In this document: positions 6,151 to 13,831 of the stretch, in pieces
Layout of the letters: the number at the start of each line of letters is the position of its first letter
Numbering within the stretch: the stretch's first letter is position 1
Origin: an uncultured Clostridia bacterium
GTDB taxonomy: Bacteria; Bacillota; Clostridia; Christensenellales; Borkfalkiaceae
Reading direction: 5' to 3'
DNA: 64,000 nt
Assembly (NCBI GenBank): GCA_947628505.1
Contig: CANRAD010000009.1
Location: 1 to 64,000, forward strand
Notes under the pieces: generated by a model
What the model was told of the DNA's origin: nothing
Database searches by the model: none
What the model saw: the letters and a program-made list of their open reading frames with translations, nothing else
Made by a program: the position numbers and the translations under genes

Positions 6151-9100
6151 ATGTATAAAAAAGTCGACACATCTTTGAATTTCGTTGAAAGAGAAAAGGA
6201 GATAATCGAATTCTGGAAGCGGAACGACGTCTTTGAAAAGAGCGTGAAAGAGCGCGAGGGCGGCGAGGAATTTTCCTTTTACGACGGCCCGCCCACGGCG
6301 AACGGCAAGCCGCATATAGGGCATATTTTAACGCGCGTAATGAAGGATATCATACCTCGCTATCAGACGATGAAGGGCAAGCACGTTTTGAGAAAGGCGG
6401 GCTGGGATACGCACGGACTGCCCGTGGAGCTCGAAGTGGAAAAATCGCTCGGGCTGGACGGCAAGCCGCAAATCGAAAGTTACGGCATAGAGCCCTTTAT
6501 AAAGAGCTGTAAGCAGTCCGTATGGAAATATAAGCACGCGTGGGAGGATATGAGCGACCGCGTGGGCTATTGGGCGGACATGCAGAACCCGTATGTAACA
6601 TACGACGACAAGTATATCGAGTCGGAATGGTGGGCGCTCAAAGAAATGCACAAAAAAGGTCTTCTTTATAAAGGCCATAAGATAGTGCCGTATTGCCCGC
6701 GTTGCGGCACCGCGCTCTCCTCGCACGAGGTGGCGCAGGGCTACAAGCTCGTCAAGGAAAATTCCGCCGTCGCGCGCTTTAAGGTAAAGGGGAGCCAAAA
6801 CAGATATATCCTCGCGTGGACGACGACGCCGTGGACGTTGCCTTCCAACGTCGCGCTGTGCATGAACCCGGACGAGCCTTACGTCGAAATAGAGACGGAC
6901 GCGGCGAGCTATATCCTCGCCGAGGCGCTTGCGGACAGATTTTTCGTCGATTACAAGGTGATAAAGCGCGCGCCCGGCAGGGAGTGGGAGGGCTTGGAAT
7001 ACGAGCCGCTCTTCCCCGAAACGGCTGCCGAAATAAAGCGCATATGCCCCGCGAACGACGTCAAAAAAGCGCACTATGTGGTTTGCGACGGCTATGTTAC
7101 CATGGGCGACGGCACGGGCGTCGTGCACATTGCGCCCGCGTTCGGCGAGGACGACTATAAAGTGGGCAAGAAATACGGCTTGCCCGTCGTTCAGTTGATA
7201 AACGAGAGGGGCTGTTTCGACGAACGCTTCGCCCGTCTCAACGGGCTGTTCGCCAAGAAAGCCGATAAAGTAGTGCTCGAACTGCTTGAACAGAGCGGAA
7301 ATCTCTTCAAGGTCATTCCCTTCGAGCACGACTATCCCCATTGCTGGCGTTGCGACACGCCCCTTTTGTACTATGCGAAATCGAGCTGGTTTATAGAGGT
7401 TACAAAGGTCAAGGACGAAATAATCGCCGCCAACCGCTCCGTCAATTGGATGCCCGACAACATAAAAGAGGGCAGAATGGGCAACTTCCTCGAAAACGTA
7501 ATAGATTGGGGGCTCTCCCGCGACAGATATTGGGGCACGCCCTTGCCCGTTTGGATATGCCCCGATTGCGGCGAAACAGAGGTGATGGGCTCGAAAGAAG
7601 AGCTCAAAGAAAAGTGCAATATTACGGGCGACATAGAGCTTCACCGCCCGTATCTGGATAATCTCACGTGCAAATGCCCCAAGTGCGGCGGCAAGATGAA
7701 GCGCACGCCCGAAGTTATCGACTGCTGGTTCGATTCGGGCTCAATGCCCTTCGCACAGTATCACTATCCGTTCGAAAACAGGGATATCTTCGAAAAAACT
7801 TTCCCCGCGGACTTCATATCGGAAGCGGTTGACCAAACGCGCGGCTGGTTCTATACTCTGCTCGTTATAAACACCATACTGTTCGGCCGCGCGCCCTTCA
7901 AAAACTGCATAGTTTTGGGGCACGTCAACGATAAAAACGGCATAAAGATGTCCAAACACAAGGGCAACGTAGTCGATCCTTGGAGCGTTCTGGACAAGCA
8001 GGGCGCGGACGCCGTGCGCTGGTATTTCTACACGTCTTCGGCGCCGTGGCTGCCTTCGCGCTTTTACGAAGAGGCCGTTTCCGAGGCTCAGCGCAAATAT
8101 ATGGGCACGCTCTGGAACACGTATGCGTTTTTCTGTCTGTATGCGGAAATCGACGGCTTTAATCCTTGCGAACACCCGTTGAAGGATTGCTCGCTTTCGC
8201 TTATGGATAAGTGGATACTCTCTAAGCTCAACACGCTTATTTCAACGGTTGACGGGGGGCTTGCCGCCTATAACATAACCGACACTGCCCGCGCGTTGCA
8301 GGACTTTGTGGACGTACTCTCAAATTGGTATGTCCGCCGCGGCCGCGAGCGCTATTGGGGCAGCGAAATGACGTCGGACAAGGCGGCGGCATACGCCACG
8401 CTGTATCACGTGCTCGTAACGCTTTCGAAGCTCACCGCGCCTTTCACGCCGTTCGTCGCGGAAATGATTTATCAGAACCTCGTGCCGGCATTTTACAAAA
8501 CCGCGCCGCAGTCCGTTCATCTGTGCGCCTTCCCCGAAGTTTGCGGGGAGTATATCGATAAGACGTTGGAGGACGGAATGGAAGAGGTGCTCGACGTGGT
8601 TATTCTCGGCAGAGCCGCGAGAAATTCCGGAAATCTCAAAAACCGTCAGCCGCTCTCGGAGATGGTCGTGGTGTCGCAAAGAAAGGTCGAACTCTCTCCC
8701 GACGAGATTTCGATAATCCTCGAAGAACTCAACGTCAAGAAATTCACTTTGGCCGACGACGCCGAAAAGTATATATCATATAAGCTCAAACCTCAGCTCA
8801 AAACCCTCGGCCCCAAATACGGCAAACGCCTCGGCGAAATCTCCTCGTTCCTCTCCTCGTGCAACGCGAAAGAGGTCGTGGACGCGGTAAAGGGCGGCGG
8901 AGCCTATATGCTCGGCGATATCGAACTCAAAGAAGAGGACTTGCAGATTTTCACGGAGAGCGCGGGCGGCTACGTCGCCGCGGACGACAACGGCATAACC
9001 GTGGCTTTGAACACCGTGCTCAGCGACGAGCTCATAGAGGAGGGGATAGAGCGCGAACTCGTCTCCAAAATCCAGAACATGCGGAAGGAGGCGGGCTTCG

Positions 9101-9282
9101 AGGTAACCGACCGCATAGAAGTTTACTACGCCGCCGCGGGCAAGTCGCTCGAAGTGCTCAAAAAGGGCGCGTTTGCGGGCGACGTGCTTGCGAACGTCAT
9201 AACGGAAGGCGTTCACGCGGGCTTTACAAAGGAGCAGAACGTCAACGGCGAAAAGGTAACCTTAACGCTCGTAAAGGTATAA
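6151..9282 (+). CDS. ileS: Isoleucyl-tRNA synthetase (eukaryote-like, type 2)
   Basis: 1043 residues; class I synthetase charging tRNA-Ile. HIGH is exact at 55-58 and the second signature reads KMSKH at 599-603. The sequence around HIGH (TANGKPHIGHILTRVMKDII), the editing domain (AWTTTPWTLPSNVAL) and the long C-terminal anticodon-binding region without the classical terminal zinc finger fit the eukaryote-like bacterial IleRS group, some members of which tolerate mupirocin. AAGGAGGT precedes the ATG. Expression is controlled by the T-box leader at 5604-5858. A strong terminator follows at 9329. The subtype is inferred from motifs, not from a tree. Confidence 0.97.
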   Translation: MYKKVDTSLNFVEREKEIIEFWKRNDVFEKSVKEREGGEEFSFYDGPPTANGKPHIGHILTRVMKDIIPRYQTMKGKHVLRKAGWDTHGLPVELEVEKSLGLDGKPQIESYGIEPFIKSCKQSVWKYKHAWEDMSDRVGYWADMQNPYVTYDDKYIESEWWALKEMHKKGLLYKGHKIVPYCPRCGTALSSHEVAQGYKLVKENSAVARFKVKGSQNRYILAWTTTPWTLPSNVALCMNPDEPYVEIETDAASYILAEALADRFFVDYKVIKRAPGREWEGLEYEPLFPETAAEIKRICPANDVKKAHYVVCDGYVTMGDGTGVVHIAPAFGEDDYKVGKKYGLPVVQLINERGCFDERFARLNGLFAKKADKVVLELLEQSGNLFKVIPFEHDYPHCWRCDTPLLYYAKSSWFIEVTKVKDEIIAANRSVNWMPDNIKEGRMGNFLENVIDWGLSRDRYWGTPLPVWICPDCGETEVMGSKEELKEKCNITGDIELHRPYLDNLTCKCPKCGGKMKRTPEVIDCWFDSGSMPFAQYHYPFENRDIFEKTFPADFISEAVDQTRGWFYTLLVINTILFGRAPFKNCIVLGHVNDKNGIKMSKHKGNVVDPWSVLDKQGADAVRWYFYTSSAPWLPSRFYEEAVSEAQRKYMGTLWNTYAFFCLYAEIDGFNPCEHPLKDCSLSLMDKWILSKLNTLISTVDGGLAAYNITDTARALQDFVDVLSNWYVRRGRERYWGSEMTSDKAAAYATLYHVLVTLSKLTAPFTPFVAEMIYQNLVPAFYKTAPQSVHLCAFPEVCGEYIDKTLEDGMEEVLDVVILGRAARNSGNLKNRQPLSEMVVVSQRKVELSPDEISIILEELNVKKFTLADDAEKYISYKLKPQLKTLGPKYGKRLGEISSFLSSCNAKEVVDAVKGGGAYMLGDIELKEEDLQIFTESAGGYVAADDNGITVALNTVLSDELIEEGIERELVSKIQNMRKEAGFEVTDRIEVYYAAAGKSLEVLKKGAFAGDVLANVITEGVHAGFTKEQNVNGEKVTLTLVKV

Positions 9283-9328
9283 AAATATATAACGTTACGG
9301 CAAAATATAACTTTACTGCAAAATATAA

Positions 9329-9367
9329 CGCCGCGGAGGGCATTAAGCCCTCCGCGGCGGTTTGTTT
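9329..9367. terminator. Intrinsic terminator
   Basis: A 13-bp GC-rich stem (9329-9341 with 9347-9359, core CCGCGGAGGGC), 5-base loop, then GTTTGTTT. It ends ileS and may also stop the converging LRR gene. Confidence 0.85.
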
Positions 9368-9414
9368 GGATATCGGTTATCCGAACCGTCATTGCGGGCA
9401 ATGCGGCGGAGAAA

Positions 9415-11226
9415 TTATTCGTCATCTCTGTGCCGATAATATAATGAATAGCTTTCGTTCAACGCTACCGCGCTGTTTGCGGCGGTTGTTTTGTTGACGT
9501 CTTTCGAAAGTATCGTGCCGTTTTTGCACTGCACGTTGCACTCTAAATTAGAGCCGCCCGAGCCGAAGCCCAAATCACCCTTTTGTATTTTTCCCCACTG
9601 ATCCGTAGTGCCGTTGTAATTTACAGTGCCTTTATAGAGCTTGTGATATACCGGTTCCCCCGAAATGCCGTCGGGATATTCGAAATACGGGTTGAGAATA
9701 TAACTGCCTATCTCTTCGAGCGAGGCGGGCAGTGTGAGACTTGCCGCGTTCAGCATATACATAAACGCACCGTCGCCTATGCCCGTTACGCCCTCTTCGA
9801 CTTTTATGCTCTTTGCACTGCAACCGTAAAAAGCATGGCTCTCTATCCATTCAACCGTGCCGGGTATCACAAGGTCGGTAACAAGCTGTCCGCCCTCGTA
9901 TAAATCGTGGGCGTATTTAAGGGGATTATAGTATACGTTCGCCTCATAGCCGTTGACATATATCTGCGCCCAATCGGCTACCGTGCCGTGCAGAATGACT
10001 TTTTTGAGCCCCGTGCAGGCGGCAAACGCGCCCGCGCCTATTTCGGTCAACACTTTCGGAATCTTTATTTCGGTGAGAGCTTCGCAACCGCGGAACAAGT
10101 CTTTTCCGAAAGAATCCAACTTGCTGTTTTCGGAAATTTCGGCAACTTGAAGCGACTTGCAGTCCTTGAAAGTTTCGGCACCCAACCATGTAAGATTATC
10201 GGGTATATCCACTCGCAAAAGCGATTCGCAACCTTCAAACGCGCTGGTGCCCAAAGAGCTTAGTTCGGGGCTTAAATTTATGCTTTTAAGCATAGTACAA
10301 CCGTTAAACGCATCGCTGCCTATTTTAACCGTGCTTTCGGGCAATTCCAATTGCGTAAGCGCCGTGCAGTGCCAAAAGGCGGAATTTCCTATCTCGGTGA
10401 GCCCGTTGCCCTCTATTGTTACCTTAGTAAGTTTATCGCAATATTGAAACGCTTCTTTATTTATTATTTTCACGCTTTCGGGAATGGTTATGCTCTCTAT
10501 GTCCGTTCTGCCGAATTTGGCAATTTCCACGACTTTATAGCCGCACCACTCGGAGGGCACAACAACGTCGGCTTTTTCGCCGCCCGCACGGAAGCCGTAT
10601 ATCTGTAAATTGTCTTCGTCGGAGTTTGCCGCATAATACATAAAATCGCACTCATAGCCGCAAAGTTTGCACCTTGTGGAACCCTCGTCGAACTCGTGGT
10701 CGCGCCGCGAACTGTCGTCCGCCTCTCCGCAGTATTCGCACACCTTGTAGTCGCGCCAGGGATTTATAACCGTCTGCGTAAAGCTGTGGGCGGAGGAATC
10801 GGCGGGAATGGTCAGATTTTGTTCGGATATCTCTTCTTTTTTGTCGTCGAAGTATTTACCGCAGGCACAATGGTAGTGGGCTTTTGTGCCCGTGCTCTTG
10901 CAAGTGGCCGGTTTCCCGTCGATAAGCGAGCCGTATGTATGCGCCGTCTCGTCTACGGCAATCTCCAACTCGGTAAGCGTTTTTTCGGTTTTCTCCTCGT
11001 CGAAGTATTTTTGACAGCCCTCGCAATAATAGTGCGCCTTTAACCCTTTCTGCGTGCATGTCGCGGGTTTTTCTTCAATAAGCTCGCCGTAAGTGTGCGT
11101 ATGTCCGCCACCGCCGCCCGAACTGCCGCCCGAGCCGCCGTCGGGCACGCCGCACGCCGAAAGGCCTATGGCAAGGCACACTGTGCACAAAACGCCCAAA
11201 AGCGCAATTAAAAGTTTCTTCTTCAT
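9415..11226 (-). CDS. LRR lipoprotein with N-terminal Cys-pair modules
   Basis: 603 residues. Lipoprotein signal with lipobox LSAC (Cys25), then a Gly/Ser linker. Residues about 40-200 hold repeated modules of the form H-x-YG-x-L-I...PATC...G...HYYCEGCQKYF with CxxC pairs, ending in RCKLCGYE; these look like small zinc ribbons. LRR_5 (BspA-like) repeats follow from about 210 to 560. It is presumably an anchored surface protein. The frame could start 17 codons upstream, but AGGAG lies 6 bases before the ATG at 11226, and the upstream frame would cross the terminator at 11247-11280. That terminator and the structured RNA before it probably control its transcription. Confidence 0.88.
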   Translation of the reverse strand: MKKKLLIALLGVLCTVCLAIGLSACGVPDGGSGGSSGGGGGHTHTYGELIEEKPATCTQKGLKAHYYCEGCQKYFDEEKTEKTLTELEIAVDETAHTYGSLIDGKPATCKSTGTKAHYHCACGKYFDDKKEEISEQNLTIPADSSAHSFTQTVINPWRDYKVCEYCGEADDSSRRDHEFDEGSTRCKLCGYECDFMYYAANSDEDNLQIYGFRAGGEKADVVVPSEWCGYKVVEIAKFGRTDIESITIPESVKIINKEAFQYCDKLTKVTIEGNGLTEIGNSAFWHCTALTQLELPESTVKIGSDAFNGCTMLKSINLSPELSSLGTSAFEGCESLLRVDIPDNLTWLGAETFKDCKSLQVAEISENSKLDSFGKDLFRGCEALTEIKIPKVLTEIGAGAFAACTGLKKVILHGTVADWAQIYVNGYEANVYYNPLKYAHDLYEGGQLVTDLVIPGTVEWIESHAFYGCSAKSIKVEEGVTGIGDGAFMYMLNAASLTLPASLEEIGSYILNPYFEYPDGISGEPVYHKLYKGTVNYNGTTDQWGKIQKGDLGFGSGGSNLECNVQCKNGTILSKDVNKTTAANSAVALNESYSLYYRHRDDE

Positions 11227-11246
11227 TTTTTCTCCTTTCGTGCGGC

Positions 11247-11280
11247 AAAAAAATAAGGTGTGCTCCCGAAAGAGCACACC
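11247..11280 (-). terminator. Intrinsic terminator in the leader of the 9415 LRR gene
   Basis: On the minus strand GGTGTGCTC (11280-11272) pairs with GAGCACACC (11265-11257) and is followed by TTATTTTTTT (11256-11247). Only 20 bases remain to the ATG at 11226, leaving no room for another promoter, so the LRR gene must be read through this terminator. Confidence 0.88.
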
Positions 11281-11502
11281 GCACGGTATCTCTTACGGTT
11301 ACCACACCAATTGCAACTAAAAAGCACGATTTTATCGTCAAAAAAGTATACAAGAGATACTCAATGCCATATTCTGTATACTTAATCGACATTTAGCGTA
11401 AAAAATATACACTAAAAAAACGCTGACCACCCTTTTGATAATTAAATACCAAAAGGGCATAAAAATAGCGTGCTCGATATTCAGTTGCAATTATGTGGTA
11501 CT
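11247..11502 (-). ncRNA. Candidate structured leader RNA (riboswitch/attenuator-like), unknown class
   Basis: A minus-strand transcript predicted to begin at 11502-11499 (promoter 11534-11506) and to end at the terminator at 11247. Its 5' end, 11500-11483, pairs with 11318-11300 in a 7+10 bp closing stem (ACCACA...ATTGCAACT). Inside are AGCACG/CGTGCT (11474-11469 with 11328-11323), CCCTTTTG/CAAAAGGG (11457-11450 with 11437-11430), AGCGT/ACGCT (11424-11420 with 11399-11395) and AAGTATACA/TGTATACTT (11383-11375 with 11352-11344). AUGCC before the third helix could pair with GGCAU in the last loop. GAGCAC at 11475-11470 could alternatively pair with the terminator's first arm, which would be an antiterminator. 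It resembles no class I know. Confidence 0.6.
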
Positions 11503-11505
11503 AAA

Positions 11506-11534
11506 AATATAACACTGTCCGACAAAAAAGTCAA
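11506..11534 (-). promoter_or_regulatory. Sigma-A promoter of the structured leader RNA
   Basis: Read on the minus strand: TTGACT (11534-11529), 17-bp spacer, TATATT (11511-11506). The expected start point falls at the first base pair of the closing stem. Confidence 0.75.
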
Positions 11535-11593
11535 GGAGTTTAAAAACACCCGATGGATTATGTCCGATTGCGAGCGTATTATTTATAATAAGG

Positions 11594-13234
11594 TCAAAAG
11601 CCGCGTTTCCAAAAGTAGCCATTGCTGCCGCTGTAACCTTTCAGATATGCGGCGTTTGTCTCGGGATCGTCAAGCGTGCCGCTCTCCCAGGCATACGGCT
11701 CTTCGGACATATCCTCCAACTTGCTCATCTGCCAGCCCTCGGCGTTTTCAAACGTAACTTTTGTAAGCGCGCTGCATTTGCCGAATGCTTCTTTGTGAAT
11801 ACGTTCAAGCGAGGCGGGGAAGGTTATTTCCGTAAGGCCCGTGCAATTGAAAAAAGACCAATCGCCTAACGATACAAGCGCGCTTCCCGCCTCAAAGCTC
11901 ACCTTTTCTATGGTGTAACAGTCTGTAAACGTGTAGTCAAGTGAGGTTATCTCCGCGGGAATTACTATCTCCGTCGCCGGCTCGCCGTTTATGTAAAGGT
12001 TATGCAAAAAGTAAAGGGGATTTTGTCTGTAATCGGTAAAGTCGATTTTGCACCAAGCCGTCAGATCCTCTATATCCACCTTGATTTCTTGTTTTGATAC
12101 CCCGTTCCAATTGAAAGTATTCATGGCAAACGACTTGACGTTTTTGCCTATTTTTATGGTTTCGAGGGCACTGCTACCCATAAACAGCTCACCATCGGTT
12201 TGTGCGCAGGCTTCGGCGTTCCATATAACGGTTTTAAGGTTTTTACAGTCGGCAAAGGCGGCGCGCCCTATCGAAGTTACCGTTTCGGGTATCGTAACGG
12301 TAGTCAGATTTGAGCCTCCGAATGCCCCGTCGCCGATTTCCGTTACGTTCGCGCCGAATGTTACGCTTTGAATGTGTGTATAGTGGTCGGCAAATTTTCT
12401 TTCTCCTATAACCGTAAGACTGTCGGGGAGAATTGCCTCGGTCAATCCCTCGGGCACGGCTATAATTTCCGTCTTTGCCTTGTTGTAGAGTATGCCGTTT
12501 TCGGTGGCGAACGTTTGGTTGTTGTCGCCCGCGACTATCGTTTTAAGTGCGGGACAATCCCTGAAAGCAATGTCCGGAAATTCGTTTACGCCGTTGCCTA
12601 TATAGGCTTCTTCCAATTGTTCGTTATATCTTAACGCCATAGCGTTTACGGTCGTTACGCTGTCGGGCAGATAAATTTTTCGGGCGTTGCTGTTCATAAT
12701 CGCAAGGCTTTCGATTTTCGTAACGGGCAGATTTCCGTACTTGCCGGGCACCAATATTTCGTTTGCCGACGCCGCACTGCCTATTCCCGAAAGGGAGTAG
12801 CCCACCGTTTTGTCGCCGTCCTTAATCTCTTTAAATTCCAGCCCGTTCGTGCAGGGAGTGTGGCATATCTTGCACTCGCTGTCCTCTATGACGTGCCCGC
12901 CCGTATAAGTCGTGTCGCGGTAAATTTTGTTGTGGCAGAGGTTGCACTCGCGCACGTCCTTGCCATTTCTTTGAACACAGGTTGCGGCTACGTCCGTCCG
13001 CCATTCCCCATAGGAGTGCGCGTCGGGGTTTTGGGGGATTTCCCTTGTCTCCTTATGCGCGCCGTCGAGCTTGCAAATCCTCGTCTCCACGCCCTTGTCG
13101 GTGCAGGTGGCGGGAGTGGTAATCTGCCATTCCCCCCAATCGTGCGTGTGGCCGTCAACGGCGCACGCCCCGTATCCGACGGCCGCAAAAGCGATGCTCG
13201 CAACTATCGGAATAATGAGTAATTTTCCCTTCAT
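11594..13234 (-). CDS. LRR lipoprotein with N-terminal Cys modules
   Basis: 546 residues. The signal peptide ends at GYGAC (Cys24), a slightly atypical lipobox. Residues 28-130 carry Cys modules like those of the 9415 protein (HTHDWGEW..TPATCTDKG...RICKLDG, then HSYGEW...ATC...ECNLCHNKI, then CKICHTPC). BspA-type LRR_5 repeats follow from about 140 to 510 (LPDSVTTVNAMAL, IPETVTSIGRAAFADC). The C-terminal cap FENAEGWQMS...YFWKRGF resembles the end of the 3432 protein. Surface-anchored; binding partner unknown. GGAGG precedes the ATG. It is divergent from the XRE gene at 13361, whose operator lies in its promoter. No clear terminator is seen after its stop. Confidence 0.88.
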   Translation of the reverse strand: MKGKLLIIPIVASIAFAAVGYGACAVDGHTHDWGEWQITTPATCTDKGVETRICKLDGAHKETREIPQNPDAHSYGEWRTDVAATCVQRNGKDVRECNLCHNKIYRDTTYTGGHVIEDSECKICHTPCTNGLEFKEIKDGDKTVGYSLSGIGSAASANEILVPGKYGNLPVTKIESLAIMNSNARKIYLPDSVTTVNAMALRYNEQLEEAYIGNGVNEFPDIAFRDCPALKTIVAGDNNQTFATENGILYNKAKTEIIAVPEGLTEAILPDSLTVIGERKFADHYTHIQSVTFGANVTEIGDGAFGGSNLTTVTIPETVTSIGRAAFADCKNLKTVIWNAEACAQTDGELFMGSSALETIKIGKNVKSFAMNTFNWNGVSKQEIKVDIEDLTAWCKIDFTDYRQNPLYFLHNLYINGEPATEIVIPAEITSLDYTFTDCYTIEKVSFEAGSALVSLGDWSFFNCTGLTEITFPASLERIHKEAFGKCSALTKVTFENAEGWQMSKLEDMSEEPYAWESGTLDDPETNAAYLKGYSGSNGYFWKRGF

Positions 13235-13267
13235 TTTTACCTCCGTATGCTTTTAAAAAATATTTTT

Positions 13268-13350
13268 TAGACAATTATTGTCTATAAATTACGACATAAT
13301 TATATAGACAAAATCCGTCTAAGTCAAATAATTAAGACATAATTCGTCTA
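13268..13350. promoter_or_regulatory. Three operator palindromes (TAGAC-N7-GTCTA)
   Basis: Copies at 13268-13284, 13305-13321 and 13334-13350; the third has AAGAC as its first arm. The middle copy is exactly the 17-bp spacer of the LRR promoter (13327-13299, minus strand). The third lies just before the XRE start codon, suggesting autoregulation. Confidence 0.75.
13299..13327 (-). promoter_or_regulatory. Sigma-A promoter of the 11594 LRR gene
   Basis: Minus strand: TTGACT (13327-13322), 17-bp spacer, TATAAT (13304-13299). The spacer is the palindrome TAGACGGATTTTGTCTA. Confidence 0.85.
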
Positions 13351-13360
13351 AAATTATTGT

Positions 13361-13570
13361 ATGAAAGTTTTATTGGGAGAGCGGCTGCGTATGTTGAGAT
13401 TGGAGCGAGGGCTCAACCAGACGCAGCTTGCCGACGGATTACAGACCACGCAACGGAAGATATCCTATTGGGAGATGGGTAAAACCGAGCCCGACATTGT
13501 TTCGATATTGAAAATTTGCGAATATTTCGATGTCTCGGCGGACTTTTTGTTGGGCAGAAAAGATTATTGA
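13361..13570 (+). CDS. Small XRE-family HTH regulator
   Basis: 69 residues: essentially one Cro/C1 helix-turn-helix (LGERLRMLRLERGLNQTQLA, then TTQRKISYWEMGKTEPD, then SILKICEYFDVSADFLLG). No Shine-Dalgarno is visible before the ATG; the bases in front belong to the third operator copy. The message may therefore be leaderless or weakly translated. It is divergent from the 11594 LRR lipoprotein, and the three TAGAC-N7-GTCTA palindromes between them are its probable sites. Ends shortly before the 32-bp palindrome at 13589, which may act as its terminator. Confidence 0.87.
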   Translation: MKVLLGERLRMLRLERGLNQTQLADGLQTTQRKISYWEMGKTEPDIVSILKICEYFDVSADFLLGRKDY

Positions 13571-13588
13571 TTGCCTCATAAAACAGCG

Positions 13589-13620
13589 AAAACGGTCATA
13601 GTTTAAACTATGACCGTTTT
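13589..13620. repeat. Perfect 32-bp palindrome covering the feoA start
   Basis: Two 16-base arms without a loop (first arm AAAACGGTCATAGTTT), symmetric about 13604/13605, with T at 13617-13620. It can fold as a terminator for the XRE gene, but also contains the feoA start codon at 13610-13612. Confidence 0.8.
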
Positions 13621-13831
13621 CGATTTCAAAAAGGGCGAAACGTGCGTTATTACCTCGATAGGGCTGGATAAGGGCGCGGCGGCGCGGCTGTATTCGCTCG
13701 GGCTGAAAGAGGGGGTAAAGGTGAGTATTCTGGCGTTTTCCGCATTTAAAAGCGCGGTGCTTATAGGTTTCGGCGCGGCGCGCGTCGGAATACGGCGCTC
13801 TCTCGCGCGCAAAATAGAGGCGCGCGCGTGA
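13610..13831 (+). CDS. feoA: FeoA-domain protein
   Basis: 73 residues, the normal size of FeoA, a small SH3-like cytoplasmic protein that supports ferrous-iron transport by FeoB. The fold pattern is clear: FDFKKGETCVITSIG, ARLYSLGLKEGVKVSI, then VGIRRSLARKIEA. The stop overlaps the feoB start by 4 bases (GTGA), so the two are translationally coupled. The start lies inside a perfect 32-bp palindrome and no Shine-Dalgarno is seen, which is unusual and may mean structural or regulatory control of initiation. No internal start would keep the N-terminal FeoA motif. Confidence 0.85.
   Translation: MTVFDFKKGETCVITSIGLDKGAAARLYSLGLKEGVKVSILAFSAFKSAVLIGFGAARVGIRRSLARKIEARA

Noticed and set aside
11300..11500. 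MITE with terminal inverted repeats
   Set aside because: The inverted repeats coincide with a predicted transcript start and are linked to a terminator, and no target-site duplication is seen; a genome search for copies could reopen this.
11247..11502. Retron non-coding RNA (closing inverted repeats resemble a1/a2)
   Set aside because: No reverse transcriptase gene lies downstream; the next genes are LRR lipoproteins.
11247..11502. 6S RNA, tmRNA or SRP RNA
   Set aside because: It lacks their conserved sequences, branches into several helices unlike 6S, and its terminator sits in a gene leader.
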